From assembly GCA_018607835.1 (NCBI GenBank), contig JABBAS010000031.1, positions 53,534 through 117,533 on the forward strand: a stretch of 64,000 bases of DNA. The letters run 5' to 3'. Numbering within the stretch: position 1 is the stretch's first letter; each line of letters begins with the position of its first letter. The stretch is from Methylobacillus sp. (GTDB lineage: Bacteria > Pseudomonadota > Gammaproteobacteria > Burkholderiales > Burkholderiaceae_C). Positions 17,701-25,717 of this stretch are shown piece after piece. The position numbers and the translations under genes were made by a program. A model generated the notes under the pieces. That model did no database searches, was not told the origin of the DNA, and saw only the letters and a list, made by a program, of their open reading frames with translations.

Positions 17701-18012
17701 TGTGGGTTGGTAACGGTGCGTCAGCGACCCAGTACGGCTAAGGGGGTGTTGTTCTTGACCTTAGAAGACGAGACTGGGCAAGTGAATGTAGTGATCTGGA
17801 AAGATTTACAGCAACAAGCTGAGCAACGGCGGGCCATGATGGGGGCTCAGTTGCTAGCGGTTTATGGGGTTTGGCAGCGTGATACAGACACCCAAACGGG
17901 TCTACCCGGGCAGGTAACCCACTTGATTGCCAAGCGGGTAGAGGATGTGAGCCATTGGCTGGTCGACTTAAATGCGTCGCCGCTGATTTACCCCAAGCAC
18001 GAGTTCCACTAA
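14716..18012 (+). CDS. dnaE2: Error-prone DNA polymerase DnaE2 (ImuC)
   Basis: C-family polymerase alpha subunit for damage-induced translesion synthesis. The 1098-aa protein has the N-terminal PHP domain (AVSHFSFQMGASSPEELVQRA, LALTDHCS), the palm with the catalytic aspartates in PPDIDVDFEHQRREE near residues 404-415, the RGSAANSAVCYALGITEVDP loop, and a C-terminal OB domain (GVLFLTLEDETGQVNVVIW). Start: ATG at 14716, overlapping the imuB stop, which suggests coupled translation. A Val-Gly dipeptide run near residues 917-926 comes from a hexanucleotide repeat and lies just before the OB region. A perfect hairpin follows the stop codon. Confidence 0.95.
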   Translation: MSNSRNINPTQPMAYAELMAVSHFSFQMGASSPEELVQRAHALGYQALALTDHCSVAGVVRAHIKAKELGLAFIPGSTLTWPDAWRLVVLPQTLSGWSALCRLITHARTGMASDAHSGAAQRVEKAHVHLPIWSAVAPQLDDCVLILVPPRLPLDDGDAAMHAVLARLLDWKKVLPDTQRLWLGAALHQAADDDWWQQQLRWLEVQSGVPVVCVGDVRMHARSRKPLLDVVTAIGLGRTLSQSGAALTANAQMHLRRRLQLARIMPPLWLQRSVQIMQTCVFSLDDIKYRYPTESVSPGETPTQTLRRLTGAGLLQRYPNGVAPEIQQQIEHELVLIAELTYEMYFLTVHDLVRFARERGILCQGRGSAANSAVCYALGITEVDPAKSTLLFERFISRARKEPPDIDVDFEHQRREEVIQYIYQKYGRDRAAITATVMTYRPRSALRDVGKVLCVDARLVDAISKAHPGLYTREIQADLLNEGLRRAGITAASVAQYAQWHQWLALSAQLMGAPRQLGQHSGGFVLTQGRLSDLVPIENARMPERSLIQWDKDDLDAVGLLKVDVLALGMLSAIRRCLALVGQRRGLTAPLRMQDIPSEDAATYEMLCRADSVGVFQVESRAQMSMLPRLKPRCFYDLVVQVAIVRPGPIQGGMVHPYLRRRQGMESVTYPGLALKKALGRTLGVPIFQEQVMQIAMLAAGFSAEEADQLRRSMAAWKRKGGVHHFYERIVSGMLAHGYTPAFADQIFKQIEGFGEYGFPESHAASFALLVYVSAWLKRHEPACFLAAMLNSLPMGFYGPSQLVQDAQRHGVEVLPVDVAHSEWLCTVIGSTAPRVRLGLCLISGLSQAAVQRLLSARASAAFADIADLAQRSGLAQHELACLAKADAMRHLAGHRRLQWWAASAAHDGVPLLDSDVGVGVGVGVGADVDVESDTANTDWLPAASLGEEVIQDYASTQLSLRAHPVALLRVRLTQKRLMTASVLNTYPDRRLARACGLVTVRQRPSTAKGVLFLTLEDETGQVNVVIWKDLQQQAEQRRAMMGAQLLAVYGVWQRDTDTQTGLPGQVTHLIAKRVEDVSHWLVDLNASPLIYPKHEFH
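17464..17493 (+). repeat. Five GTYGGT hexanucleotide repeats in dnaE2
   Basis: GTTGGT four times and GTCGGT once encode VGVGVGVGVG inside the otherwise acidic linker of DnaE2. Slippage would change length by two residues without shifting frame. Confidence 0.88.
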
Positions 18013-18025
18013 TGGCGGATGAGCT

Positions 18026-18062
18026 CACCGGCGTACACAGCGACAGGCTGTGTACGCCGGTG
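18026..18062. terminator. Long perfect hairpin between convergent dnaE2 and metK
   Basis: CACCGGCGTACACAG and its exact complement CTGTGTACGCCGGTG make a 15-bp stem with a 7-nt loop, 13 bases after the dnaE2 stop and 7 bases beyond the metK stop. There is no T run on either side, so it may end transcription in both directions in a Rho-assisted way or protect 3' ends; the terminator label is inference from position. Confidence 0.6.
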
Positions 18063-18069
18063 CTTAAGC

Positions 18070-19254
18070 TTACATGCCGGCAGCGGCCTTCAGGATGGCA
18101 GCCTTATCGGTGCGCTCCCATGTGAAGTCGGGCTCATCACGACCGAAGTGGCCATAGGCGGCCGTACGTTCGTAGATGGGGCGCAGCAAATCAAGCATCT
18201 GAATAATGCCTTTAGGACGCAAGTCAAAGTGTTCACGCACCAGCAACGCCAATTGGTCATCGGAAACGACGCCTGTGCCCTCTGTATATACCGTGATGTT
18301 CATTGGTTCTGCCACGCCAATGGCGTAAGCAACTTGAATTTGGCACTGTCGAGCCAGACCGGCGGCGACGATGTTTTTTGCGACATAACGTGCGGCATAA
18401 GCGGCAGAGCGGTCCACCTTGGTTGGATCTTTGCCGCTGAAAGCGCCACCGCCGTGTGGGCAAGCGCCGCCGTAGGTGTCCACAATGATCTTGCGACCAG
18501 TTAAACCGCAGTCGCCTTGTGGGCCACCGACAACGAAACGGCCGGTTGGGTTGATCAGGTACTTGGTGTCTGCTGTGATCCACTCGGAGGGTAGGACAGG
18601 CTTGATCAGCTCTTCAATAATGGCTTCGTTAAACGAGGCCTTCATTTTGGTCGGTGACTCGCTTTGATCAGGGCTGTGCTGGGTTGACAGCACCACGGTG
18701 TCAATGCTGTGTGGCTTGCCGTCCACATAGCGCATGGTGACTTGACTCTTAGCGTCTGGGCGCAAGAAAGGCATGCGGCCGTCTTTACGTAATTGCGCTT
18801 GGCGCTCGACGAGACGGTGCGCGTAGTAGATGGGCGCAGGCATCAGGTCGGGGGTTTCGTCACAGGCGTAGCCAAACATCAGGCCTTGGTCGCCAGCGCC
18901 AATGTTTAAGTAGTCGTCACTGGCGCGGTCAACGCCTTGGGCAATGTCATTGCTCTGTTTGTCATAACAGACCATCACAGCACAGCCTTTGTAGTCGATG
19001 CCGTAGTCCGTGTTGTCGTAGCCAATGCGTTGAAGGGTGTCACGCGCCACTTGGATGTAGTCAACGTGTGCGTTGGCGGAAATTTCGCCTGCCAGAACGA
19101 CCAAGCCGGTGTTGGTCAGAGTTTCAGCAGCGACACGTGCAACGGGGTCCTGCGCCAAGATGGCGTCGAGGATGGCATCGGAAATCTGGTCTGCTACTTT
19201 GTCGGGATGACCTTCCGAAACAGATTCGGAAGTAAATAGAAAGTCATTGGCCAT
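18070..19254 (-). CDS. metK: S-adenosylmethionine synthase MetK
   Basis: Makes S-adenosylmethionine from methionine and ATP. The 394-aa protein is normal length, beginning [30 protein letters not shown]; the signature hexapeptide GAGDQG lies in [14 protein letters not shown] and the glycine-rich [19 protein letters not shown] is present. Start supported by AGGAGC six bases before ATG. The leader just upstream can fold so that this ribosome binding site is paired (see separate entry). Divergent from the lipid A acyltransferase gene. Confidence 0.97.
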   Translation of the reverse strand: MANDFLFTSESVSEGHPDKVADQISDAILDAILAQDPVARVAAETLTNTGLVVLAGEISANAHVDYIQVARDTLQRIGYDNTDYGIDYKGCAVMVCYDKQSNDIAQGVDRASDDYLNIGAGDQGLMFGYACDETPDLMPAPIYYAHRLVERQAQLRKDGRMPFLRPDAKSQVTMRYVDGKPHSIDTVVLSTQHSPDQSESPTKMKASFNEAIIEELIKPVLPSEWITADTKYLINPTGRFVVGGPQGDCGLTGRKIIVDTYGGACPHGGGAFSGKDPTKVDRSAAYAARYVAKNIVAAGLARQCQIQVAYAIGVAEPMNITVYTEGTGVVSDDQLALLVREHFDLRPKGIIQMLDLLRPIYERTAAYGHFGRDEPDFTWERTDKAAILKAAAGM

Positions 19255-19310
19255 GAAAAGCTCCTAGGTAAGGTTGGTTAATCAGGCGTTGCCTGAGCCT
19301 CGGGAGCACA
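19255..19310 (-). promoter_or_regulatory. Possible structured leader of metK
   Basis: On the minus strand, GCTCC at 19307-19303 is complementary to GGAGC at 19264-19260, which is the metK ribosome binding site. Between them a compact hairpin TCAGGC-AAC-GCCTGA (19296-19282) brings the two arms together. This could hold translation off, as in translational riboswitches or thermosensors. I do not recognise a known SAM or SAH riboswitch consensus, and short complementary segments can occur by chance. Confidence 0.35.
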
Positions 19311-19456
19311 TGGCGAACGCTTTAGCAACATTTATAAATCGCCTTGCAAGTTGTTCAGTAACTCGGCGAGCCCCTATTATAGATAGGAGTGGGCGCTATG
19401 ATCAAGGTCGCCGTCCTTACACTTTGCAACCTGTCCTTTTGTCCCGCGTGGCTGTT

Positions 19457-20299
19457 ATGTTGATACGCTTTTTTAACCTGTTGTCGCGCTGCCCTCTGTG
19501 GCTGTTGCAGTTGGGCGGCAGTGCGTTGGGTGTGGGGATCTGGTTGGGTTCTCCACGCCATCGGCGGCAGCTACGAGAAAACGCAGGGCGCGTGGGCCTG
19601 AGTCGTTATCAGCGGTGGTTAGCCATCTTACATACCGGACGCATGGTGGCCGAGTTGCCGCGTTTGTGGCTGGGTGAACCCATGCCTTTTGAGTGGTCTG
19701 GTGTGGACTTGCTGCATGCCGCTGTGCAGCGGCAAGACCGGATTTGTTTGTTGACGCCTCATATGGGGTGCTTTGAGATGTGCGCGCAAGGCTATGCGCA
19801 GACCTTCGCTCATCCTGCGCTGGGCGATGCAGCCAAGCCCATTACCGTTTTATACCGGCCCTCGCGCCAGGCGACGCTGCAACAACTCGTACATCGTGGC
19901 CGTGAGCGCAGCGGCATGTTTGCGGCGCCGGCGACACTCAGCGGTGTGAAGCAGCTCATCAAGGCCCTAAAGGGTGCGCAGACCGTGGGCCTGTTACCCG
20001 ACCAAGTGCCCCCGGATGGCATGGGTGTGTGGGCCCCATTTCTTGGCCAGCCCGCTTACACAATGACCTTGGCAGGTCGCTTGGCGAGAGAGGCCGATAC
20101 GGTGTTAATGATGTGGGGAGAGCGCCTGCCTTGGGGGCGTGGCTTTCGCTTGCACGTGGCCAAGCCCGTGGGTGTGTTACCAGCGGACCCAGAGGGTGCT
20201 GCCGCCATGGTGAATGCCTGGGTCGAGCAGACTATCCAAGCCTGCCCCGAGCAATATCTGTGGGGTTATGACCGCTTTAAAGGGCCACGCCGCCCTTAG
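19457..20299 (+). CDS. Lipid A biosynthesis acyltransferase (LpxL/HtrB family)
   Basis: A 280-aa inner-membrane-associated enzyme that adds a secondary acyl chain to lipid A. It starts with a hydrophobic anchor (MLIRFFNLLSRCPLWLLQLGGSALG), carries the HX4E catalytic dyad in LTPHMGCFEM, and VGLLPDQVPPDGMGVWAPFLGQPAYT corresponds to the acceptor-binding block. Position in the Kdo2-lipid A pathway (first or second late acylation) cannot be decided. The track's start at 19274 adds 61 residues covering the metK promoter region; I use the ATG at 19457, though no good ribosome binding site is visible. The stop interlocks with the engB stop. Confidence 0.87.
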   Translation: MLIRFFNLLSRCPLWLLQLGGSALGVGIWLGSPRHRRQLRENAGRVGLSRYQRWLAILHTGRMVAELPRLWLGEPMPFEWSGVDLLHAAVQRQDRICLLTPHMGCFEMCAQGYAQTFAHPALGDAAKPITVLYRPSRQATLQQLVHRGRERSGMFAAPATLSGVKQLIKALKGAQTVGLLPDQVPPDGMGVWAPFLGQPAYTMTLAGRLAREADTVLMMWGERLPWGRGFRLHVAKPVGVLPADPEGAAAMVNAWVEQTIQACPEQYLWGYDRFKGPRRP

Positions 20300-21102
20300 G
20301 CTGCTGGATCAGCATCGCCCAGACGCTGGTCGCCAAAGTCGGCGTTCTTATCGTCGCCACCGCCTGCTTGCGCTTCCGGCTGCTGGCCATTCCCTTGCCA
20401 TGTGGGGTCGTGCGCCCACTGATGCAGCAGCTGTGCCACCTCGTCCACGCCTTGCCGTTTGAGCGCTGAGAACAACTTTAGAGAGCCACCTGCGGTTTGC
20501 AGTTTTGCGATGGACATGGCCTTGTTGGCCTCGACGCGTGTGAGTTTGTCGGCTTTTGTGAGCAGGACCAAAAAGTCCAAGCCGTCCATCACGCGCGGTC
20601 GAATAACGTCTAACAAAATTTCGTCTAGTTCCGTGAGGCCGCGCCGTGGATCACACAACATGACAACGGCACGCAAGTTAGGTCGCGTCATGAGGTAATT
20701 GGCCATCACACGTTGCCAACGAAGTTTGGCTTCCTTGGGGACGGCCGCATAGCCGTAGCCAGGGAGGTCTGCCAAGACGGCATCCGTCACCCCATGTCGA
20801 CCCAGTGAGAATAAATTGATACTTTGGGTGCGCCCAGGCGTTTTGGATGCAAACGCCATACGCCTCGTTTGTGTCAGGGTATTGATGCTGGTCGATTTCC
20901 CCGCATTGGACCGCCCGACAAACGCTATTTCGGGCACGTCCAAATCGGGCAAATGGGTTAGCTGAGGGGCAGTGGTCAGAAATTTGGCGGTGTGTAGCCA
21001 CCCGAGTGCCGCTTCTGGGGTCACCTCTGCGCTTGGATCATCCGGACTGACAAGGTGGTCTTTATTGCCCGATGTGGCGTTTGTAGGTGCGGGATAGTTC
21101 AA
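20296..21102 (-). CDS. engB: Ribosome biogenesis GTPase EngB/YsxC (YihA)
   Basis: A GTPase needed for assembly of the large ribosomal subunit. G1 is GRSNAGKS, the switch/G2 region KTPGRTQSINLF, G3 DLPGYGYA, and G4 LTKADKL. The open frame is 268 aa, longer than the family's usual 200-220: about 30 extra N-terminal residues precede WLHTAKFLTTAP, starting from a TTG, and there is a Gln/Gly/Asp-rich tail. A GTG at the codon for V27 is an alternative start. The stop codon overlaps that of the acyltransferase gene by 4 bases. Confidence 0.92.
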   Translation of the reverse strand: MNYPAPTNATSGNKDHLVSPDDPSAEVTPEAALGWLHTAKFLTTAPQLTHLPDLDVPEIAFVGRSNAGKSTSINTLTQTRRMAFASKTPGRTQSINLFSLGRHGVTDAVLADLPGYGYAAVPKEAKLRWQRVMANYLMTRPNLRAVVMLCDPRRGLTELDEILLDVIRPRVMDGLDFLVLLTKADKLTRVEANKAMSIAKLQTAGGSLKLFSALKRQGVDEVAQLLHQWAHDPTWQGNGQQPEAQAGGGDDKNADFGDQRLGDADPAA

Positions 21103-21247
21103 AATTAGGCCTAAATTAAAACCCCTTGGGGTGGGCGTCCTGGTTTGGGCGCTCGCTCATTGTAAAATCAGAGGTTAAGCCGGTTGCAGGAATGTCTTGC
21201 AGCCCGTCTCTTTTGTACATCAACTTGTCGCCGTGGGCCCAATCGCC

Positions 21248-21859
21248 ATGAAATTGTTTGTCTCTATTGTCTCCGTAATTAGCGCCTTTGCGCTGCAGTC
21301 CGCTCACGCTGAAACGGGAAAGCCAGATTTGGCCGCCGGCGCAGCGAAGTATGGTCAAGTCTGTGTGGCCTGCCACGCTGCTGACGGCAACTCTATGGTG
21401 CCAGCCAACCCCAAGTTGGCACAGCAACACCCCGAGTACCTCATAAAGCAGTTGCAAGAATTTAAGTCCGGCAAGCGCGCCAACGCGGTGATGGCTGGTT
21501 TTGCGGGCATTTTGTCCGACGCGGATATGCGTGATGTTTCCTACTGGCTGGCCAAACAACAGGGCAAGCCCGGTGCAGCGACAGATAAAGACTTGGTTGC
21601 TATGGGCGAGCGTATTTATCGCGGTGGCATTGCGGAGCGCAACATCCCCGCTTGTGCCGGTTGCCACAGTCCCAATGGCGCGGGCATGCCCTCGCAGTTC
21701 CCGCGTTTAAGCGGTCAGCACGCCGAGTACACCGCTACCCAACTGCGGAACTTCCGTAGCGGTGTGCGCAATAACAACGCGGCAATGACCGGTGTAGCCG
21801 CACGCATGAATGACAAAGAAATAGCGGCAGTCTCTGACTACATTGCGGGTCTTCGCTAG
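21248..21859 (+). CDS. Cytochrome c4 (di-heme c-type cytochrome)
   Basis: A 203-aa periplasmic electron carrier with two heme c sites, CVACH (mature N-terminal domain) and CAGCH (C-terminal domain), each followed by the distal-methionine segment of a class I fold. An N-terminal signal peptide (MKLFVSIVSVISAFALQSAHA) ends at an AxA-like cleavage site. Two homologous halves fit cytochrome c4, which passes electrons from the bc1 complex to terminal oxidases. I use the ATG at 21248; the track's earlier start precedes the signal peptide. The system II heme-attachment genes follow, matching the need for covalent heme. Confidence 0.92.
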   Translation: MKLFVSIVSVISAFALQSAHAETGKPDLAAGAAKYGQVCVACHAADGNSMVPANPKLAQQHPEYLIKQLQEFKSGKRANAVMAGFAGILSDADMRDVSYWLAKQQGKPGAATDKDLVAMGERIYRGGIAERNIPACAGCHSPNGAGMPSQFPRLSGQHAEYTATQLRNFRSGVRNNNAAMTGVAARMNDKEIAAVSDYIAGLR

Positions 21860-21938
21860 GTCTGCTGAGAAGCCCTAGGCTTCTGAACGGTTTATACTTA
21901 AATATAAGCAATAAACCATATTTAGCGTCAAAATAGCA

Positions 21939-21956
21939 GGAACCTTTAGTGGTTCC
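21939..21956. repeat. Short hairpin after the cytochrome c4 gene
   Basis: GGAACC-TTTAGT-GGTTCC is a perfect 6-bp stem with a 6-nt loop, 15 bases before the second, terminator-like hairpin. No T run follows. Confidence 0.5.
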
Positions 21957-21970
21957 GACCATCACATAAG

Positions 21971-21999
21971 GCGGGCCTTCACATGAAGCCCGCTTTTTT
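21971..21999 (+). terminator. Rho-independent terminator between cytochrome c4 and resB
   Basis: GCGGGCCTTC-ACAT-GAAGCCCGC forms a 9-bp GC-rich stem with one bulge, followed directly by TTTTTT. It lies about 110 bases after the cytochrome c4 stop and 50 bases before resB, so resB-ccsA may be separately transcribed or expressed by read-through. Confidence 0.88.
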
Positions 22000-22050
22000 G
22001 TTTGATCGCGCACGTAGTCCCTTGTTGATCGCCTGTAAAAGTACCCTTTC

Positions 22051-24219
22051 ATGACTGTTTCCACGCAAGGTATCGAGATAAAAACCCGTCGCGCATGGGT
22101 GCGCCAGGCCATGGAGTTACTGTCCTCCATGCGGTTCGCGATCTCGCTACTCAGCATTATTTCGATTGCGTCTGTTATCGGGACCGTACTCAAGCAAAAC
22201 GAGCCGATCAATAACTACGTCAACCAGTTTGGGCCTTTTTGGTCTGAGCTGTTTGTGACCTTCTCTTTGCACACCATATACAGCGCGTGGTGGTTCCTAC
22301 TCATTTTGGCGTTCTTGGTGCTCAGCACCAGCTTGTGCATTGCGCGTCACGCCCCAAAAATACTGGTGGATTGGCGCGTATTCAAAGAAGGAATGCGCTC
22401 ACAGAGCCTGAAAGCATTTGGCAACCGCGCCAGTGGCGCATTGTCCGAGCCCACGTTGGAGGCGGCGGCGCGTGTGAGCCGTCAATTGCGTGCGGGTGGT
22501 TGGCGCGTTAAGACGCAAACGCGTGAGACCCCACATGGCCAAGGGGTGATGGTGGCGGCGAAAGCGGGTGCCGTTAACAAGGTGGGTTACTTGGCGGCCC
22601 ACAGCGCCATCGTGTTGATTTGCATCGGCGCATTATTTGATGGCGACATGGTGGTTCGCGCGCAAATGTGGCTTGGTGATAAGACCGTTTTTAAGGGCGG
22701 TGGCCTCATCGCCGATGTCCCGGCAGAGAATCGCTTATCTCTAAATAACCCCACCTTTCGCGGCAACATGCTGGTGCCCGAAGGCGCGCAAGCCAGTACC
22801 GTTATTTTGAGTCAGCCGGATGGGGTGGTGTTGCAAGACTTGCCCTTCTCCATCGAGCTGACAAAGTTTGTCGTTGAGTACTACGACACCGGTATGCCGA
22901 AGCTGTTTGCCAGCGATATCGTTATTCACGACAAAGAGACGGGTGCCCAGTTTGCGGAGCGGGTAGAGGTCAACCATCCTGTGAGTTACCGGGGTGTGCA
23001 AATCTACCAATCCAGTTTTGACGATGGTGGCTCAACCGTCTTTGCCAACGCCCTGCCTATGGGCGCGTTGACCAAGCCTTTCAAGATTGAGGGCGTGATT
23101 GGCTCCAGTGTGCCGTTGGTTCGCGATAACGAGCAGTTGACCGTTGAGTTTACGGGCCTGCGCGTGATTAACGTGGAGAACATGGCGGGCGCAAAGATGG
23201 GGCCCGATGACGGCGGCAGCGCTACCGATGTGCGCGCTGTTGATTTGGGTGCGCGATTAAAAGACCACCTAGGGTCAGGTGCCAAGTCCACGCGTGAAGA
23301 AGAGTTGCTGAACGTTGGCCCCAGCTTTAGTTATAAATTGCGCGATGCATCTGGACAAGCGATCGAGTTCAACAACTACATGTTGCCTGTGGGGTTGGGT
23401 GCGCAGCGTGCCTACTTAATGGGGGTCCGTAACACGCCTGCAGAGCCGTTTCGCTACCTACGAATTCCGGTGGATGAGACCGACAGCATCAATGGTTTTA
23501 TTGCCTTGCGTTCGGCATTGGCGGATCCCAGCATGCGGGAAAAGGCCGTCGATCGTTACATGGTGGAGGCGGCGCGCGGACGTACCGCCGCTGAACGTGA
23601 AAACTTACGTACCTCAGCGACCCGTATTCTGGGCCTGTTCGCGGGGGCCGACCCTTGGTTGGATGCCGCTCCATCGCCTGGCACGGGTTTGAACGAGCGG
23701 CCTTTGCGCTTAGGTGGCCTTTCAGCGATGTCGTACTTCTTAGAGCAAGTGGTACCAGAGAACGACCGTGAGCGGACCAGTGACGCGATGGTTACGTTGC
23801 TAAACGCGCTTATCTTTGACTTGATTCAAGAAAGCCGCGATGCGGCTGGGCTGGCACCATTGCCACGCGATGAGACAGCGCAGGCTTTCTTAAGCCAGGC
23901 TGTACTGGCTCTGAGCGATTCTTTCTTTTATCCCGCGCCCATGACCTTTGCTATGGATAACTTCGAGCATGTACAGGCCAGTGTTTTCCAATTAGCGCGC
24001 GCACCGGGTAAGACCGTGGTGTACTTGGGCTGCTTGTTCTTGATTATTGGTATCTTCGCCATGCTCTATGTCCGTGATCGACGGGTATGGGTTTGGTTGT
24101 CTCCCAGGGCAGATGGTGGCACCGAGGCCGAGATGGCCTTGTCGACCAATCGTCGGACCTTGGACGGTGACCGTGAATTTGAGCAACTTTCTAATCGACT
24201 GTTACAGGTAAAACCATGA
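22051..24219 (+). CDS. resB: Cytochrome c biogenesis protein ResB/Ccs1
   Basis: One half of the system II (Ccs) heme-handling and attachment complex. The 722-aa protein has early transmembrane segments (LLSSMRFAISLLSIISIASVIG and TIYSAWWFLLILAFLVLSTSLCIARH), a third near AGAVNKVGYLAAHSAIVLICIGALFDG, a large periplasmic domain, and a last membrane helix near the C-terminus (TVVYLGCLFLIIGIFAMLY). The NYVNQFGPFWSELF segment is typical. Its final bases ATGA overlap the ccsA start. No special regulation is visible. Confidence 0.93.
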   Translation: MTVSTQGIEIKTRRAWVRQAMELLSSMRFAISLLSIISIASVIGTVLKQNEPINNYVNQFGPFWSELFVTFSLHTIYSAWWFLLILAFLVLSTSLCIARHAPKILVDWRVFKEGMRSQSLKAFGNRASGALSEPTLEAAARVSRQLRAGGWRVKTQTRETPHGQGVMVAAKAGAVNKVGYLAAHSAIVLICIGALFDGDMVVRAQMWLGDKTVFKGGGLIADVPAENRLSLNNPTFRGNMLVPEGAQASTVILSQPDGVVLQDLPFSIELTKFVVEYYDTGMPKLFASDIVIHDKETGAQFAERVEVNHPVSYRGVQIYQSSFDDGGSTVFANALPMGALTKPFKIEGVIGSSVPLVRDNEQLTVEFTGLRVINVENMAGAKMGPDDGGSATDVRAVDLGARLKDHLGSGAKSTREEELLNVGPSFSYKLRDASGQAIEFNNYMLPVGLGAQRAYLMGVRNTPAEPFRYLRIPVDETDSINGFIALRSALADPSMREKAVDRYMVEAARGRTAAERENLRTSATRILGLFAGADPWLDAAPSPGTGLNERPLRLGGLSAMSYFLEQVVPENDRERTSDAMVTLLNALIFDLIQESRDAAGLAPLPRDETAQAFLSQAVLALSDSFFYPAPMTFAMDNFEHVQASVFQLARAPGKTVVYLGCLFLIIGIFAMLYVRDRRVWVWLSPRADGGTEAEMALSTNRRTLDGDREFEQLSNRLLQVKP

Positions 24220-25586
24220 CTGCAGCCACCACGACCAGCCTCCCAACCAGCGGGGGGGGCATGCCCCCAGAGGATGATGAGCCCCAGGGCTACTTTGCCA
24301 AGTTGAGCCGATTCGATTGGTTCTTCGCCGTCTTGTTGTTGCTGGGAACGGCATCGGCATTCGGTTTGTATCACCAAGCGATGGATGGCTACGAAAAAAG
24401 CATTTTGATTGGCGTAGCGCCTGCGGCGATTGCGCTCGGGTGGTTTTGGCGCCCATTGGCCAAGCTCATGATTGGCACAGCCGCGATCGCATTATTCGCG
24501 ATTTGGCTTTATCAGGGACCTGCGGGCGCTGACCTAGCCCGTGCGGAGACGGCCTTTCTTTTGAAGTATTTCCTCTCCAGCCAGTCTGCTGTTTTGTGGA
24601 TGTGCGTCCTGATCTTTATGAGTACGGCCTTTTATTGGTTCGGTATGTTCATGCAGAAACACAGCGATGCGATGGAGACTATTGGTTCACGTATGGCGTG
24701 GGTCGCGGTGGTGCTGGCGGTGGTGGGGACGCTGGTCCGGTGGTATGAGGGGCACCAGATGGGCCCGGACATTGGTCATATTCCTGTGAGTAATCTTTAT
24801 GAGGTGTTCATCCTGTTCACCTGGATGACGACGACCTTTTACCTGTACTACGAGTCCCACTACAAGACCCGCGCGTTGGGCGCCTTTGTGATGTTGGTGG
24901 TGAGTGCTGCCGTGGCGTTCTTGGTTTGGTATACCGTGGTTCGAGAGGCTCAGGCGATTCAACCGTTGGTGCCTGCCTTACAGAGTTGGTGGATGAAGGT
25001 GCATGTTCCTGCTAACTTTATTGGCTACGGCACGTTTGCTATTGCCGCGATGGTGGCGTTTGCCTATCTGATCAAGCAGCAAGCCAATGAGACCCATTGG
25101 CTCAAGTTGGCGCCGCTGTGGATATTGGGTGTCGTTTTGTGTTTTGAGCCTATTGTTTTTAGGGTGTCAACGCAGGATGGTGGAACGGGCTATTGGGTGG
25201 TTTACACCGGTGTTTCCGCGCTGATGGTCGCGGGTATTTTGTTTGGACGTAAACGCATCGCCGCACGCCTCCCCAGCCTAGAAGTGTTGGACGACGTCAT
25301 GTACAAGGCGATTGCGGTTGGTTTTGCCTTCTTCACGATCGCGACTGTTTTGGGCGCCCTGTGGGCGGCAGAAGCGTGGGGCGGCTACTGGAGCTGGGAT
25401 CCGAAAGAGACGTGGGCCCTGATCGTATGGCTCAATTACGCCGCGTGGTTGCATATGCGCATGATGAAGGGCCTACGTGGGACGGTGGCCTCTTGGTGGG
25501 CATTGGTGGGTCTCGCAATCACCACATTTGCGTTTTTAGGCGTCAACATGTTTTTGTCGGGACTGCACAGTTACGGCGAATTATGA
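24216..25586 (+). CDS. ccsA: Cytochrome c assembly protein CcsA/CcsB (heme-handling)
   Basis: The partner of ResB that exports heme and presents it for attachment to apocytochromes. The 456-aa multi-pass membrane protein has the tryptophan-rich WWD motif WGGYWSWDPKETWALIVWLNY near residue 390 and conserved histidines in flanking helices (e.g. HVPANFIGYG, LNYAAWLHMRMM). An N-terminal acidic, disordered-looking stretch of about 35 residues precedes the first helix. ATGA overlap with resB implies coupled translation. Naming of this subunit differs between organisms (ccsA, ccsB, resC). Confidence 0.92.
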   Translation: MTAATTTSLPTSGGGMPPEDDEPQGYFAKLSRFDWFFAVLLLLGTASAFGLYHQAMDGYEKSILIGVAPAAIALGWFWRPLAKLMIGTAAIALFAIWLYQGPAGADLARAETAFLLKYFLSSQSAVLWMCVLIFMSTAFYWFGMFMQKHSDAMETIGSRMAWVAVVLAVVGTLVRWYEGHQMGPDIGHIPVSNLYEVFILFTWMTTTFYLYYESHYKTRALGAFVMLVVSAAVAFLVWYTVVREAQAIQPLVPALQSWWMKVHVPANFIGYGTFAIAAMVAFAYLIKQQANETHWLKLAPLWILGVVLCFEPIVFRVSTQDGGTGYWVVYTGVSALMVAGILFGRKRIAARLPSLEVLDDVMYKAIAVGFAFFTIATVLGALWAAEAWGGYWSWDPKETWALIVWLNYAAWLHMRMMKGLRGTVASWWALVGLAITTFAFLGVNMFLSGLHSYGEL

Positions 25587-25717
25587 TGTAATAATTAGAA
25601 CTATAGGACTATTACCGCTGTTTATTTGGGTATAGTTACCTATAGTTGCAACAAAGGGTGCCGCACCGGCATGCTTGTTCGCACGTTTGACAAAAACTGA
25701 ATGAACAGGATATCTCC

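Noticed and set aside
19255-19310. Known SAH or SAM riboswitch upstream of metK
   Set aside because: The recalled consensus cores are not present; only a generic ribosome-binding-site pairing is supported.
25687-25716. TTGACA with a TATCTC-like hexamer 17-18 bases later before msrP
   Set aside because: Transcription would start at or after the ATG; the match to a -10 is weak and an AGGA ribosome binding site occupies the same place.
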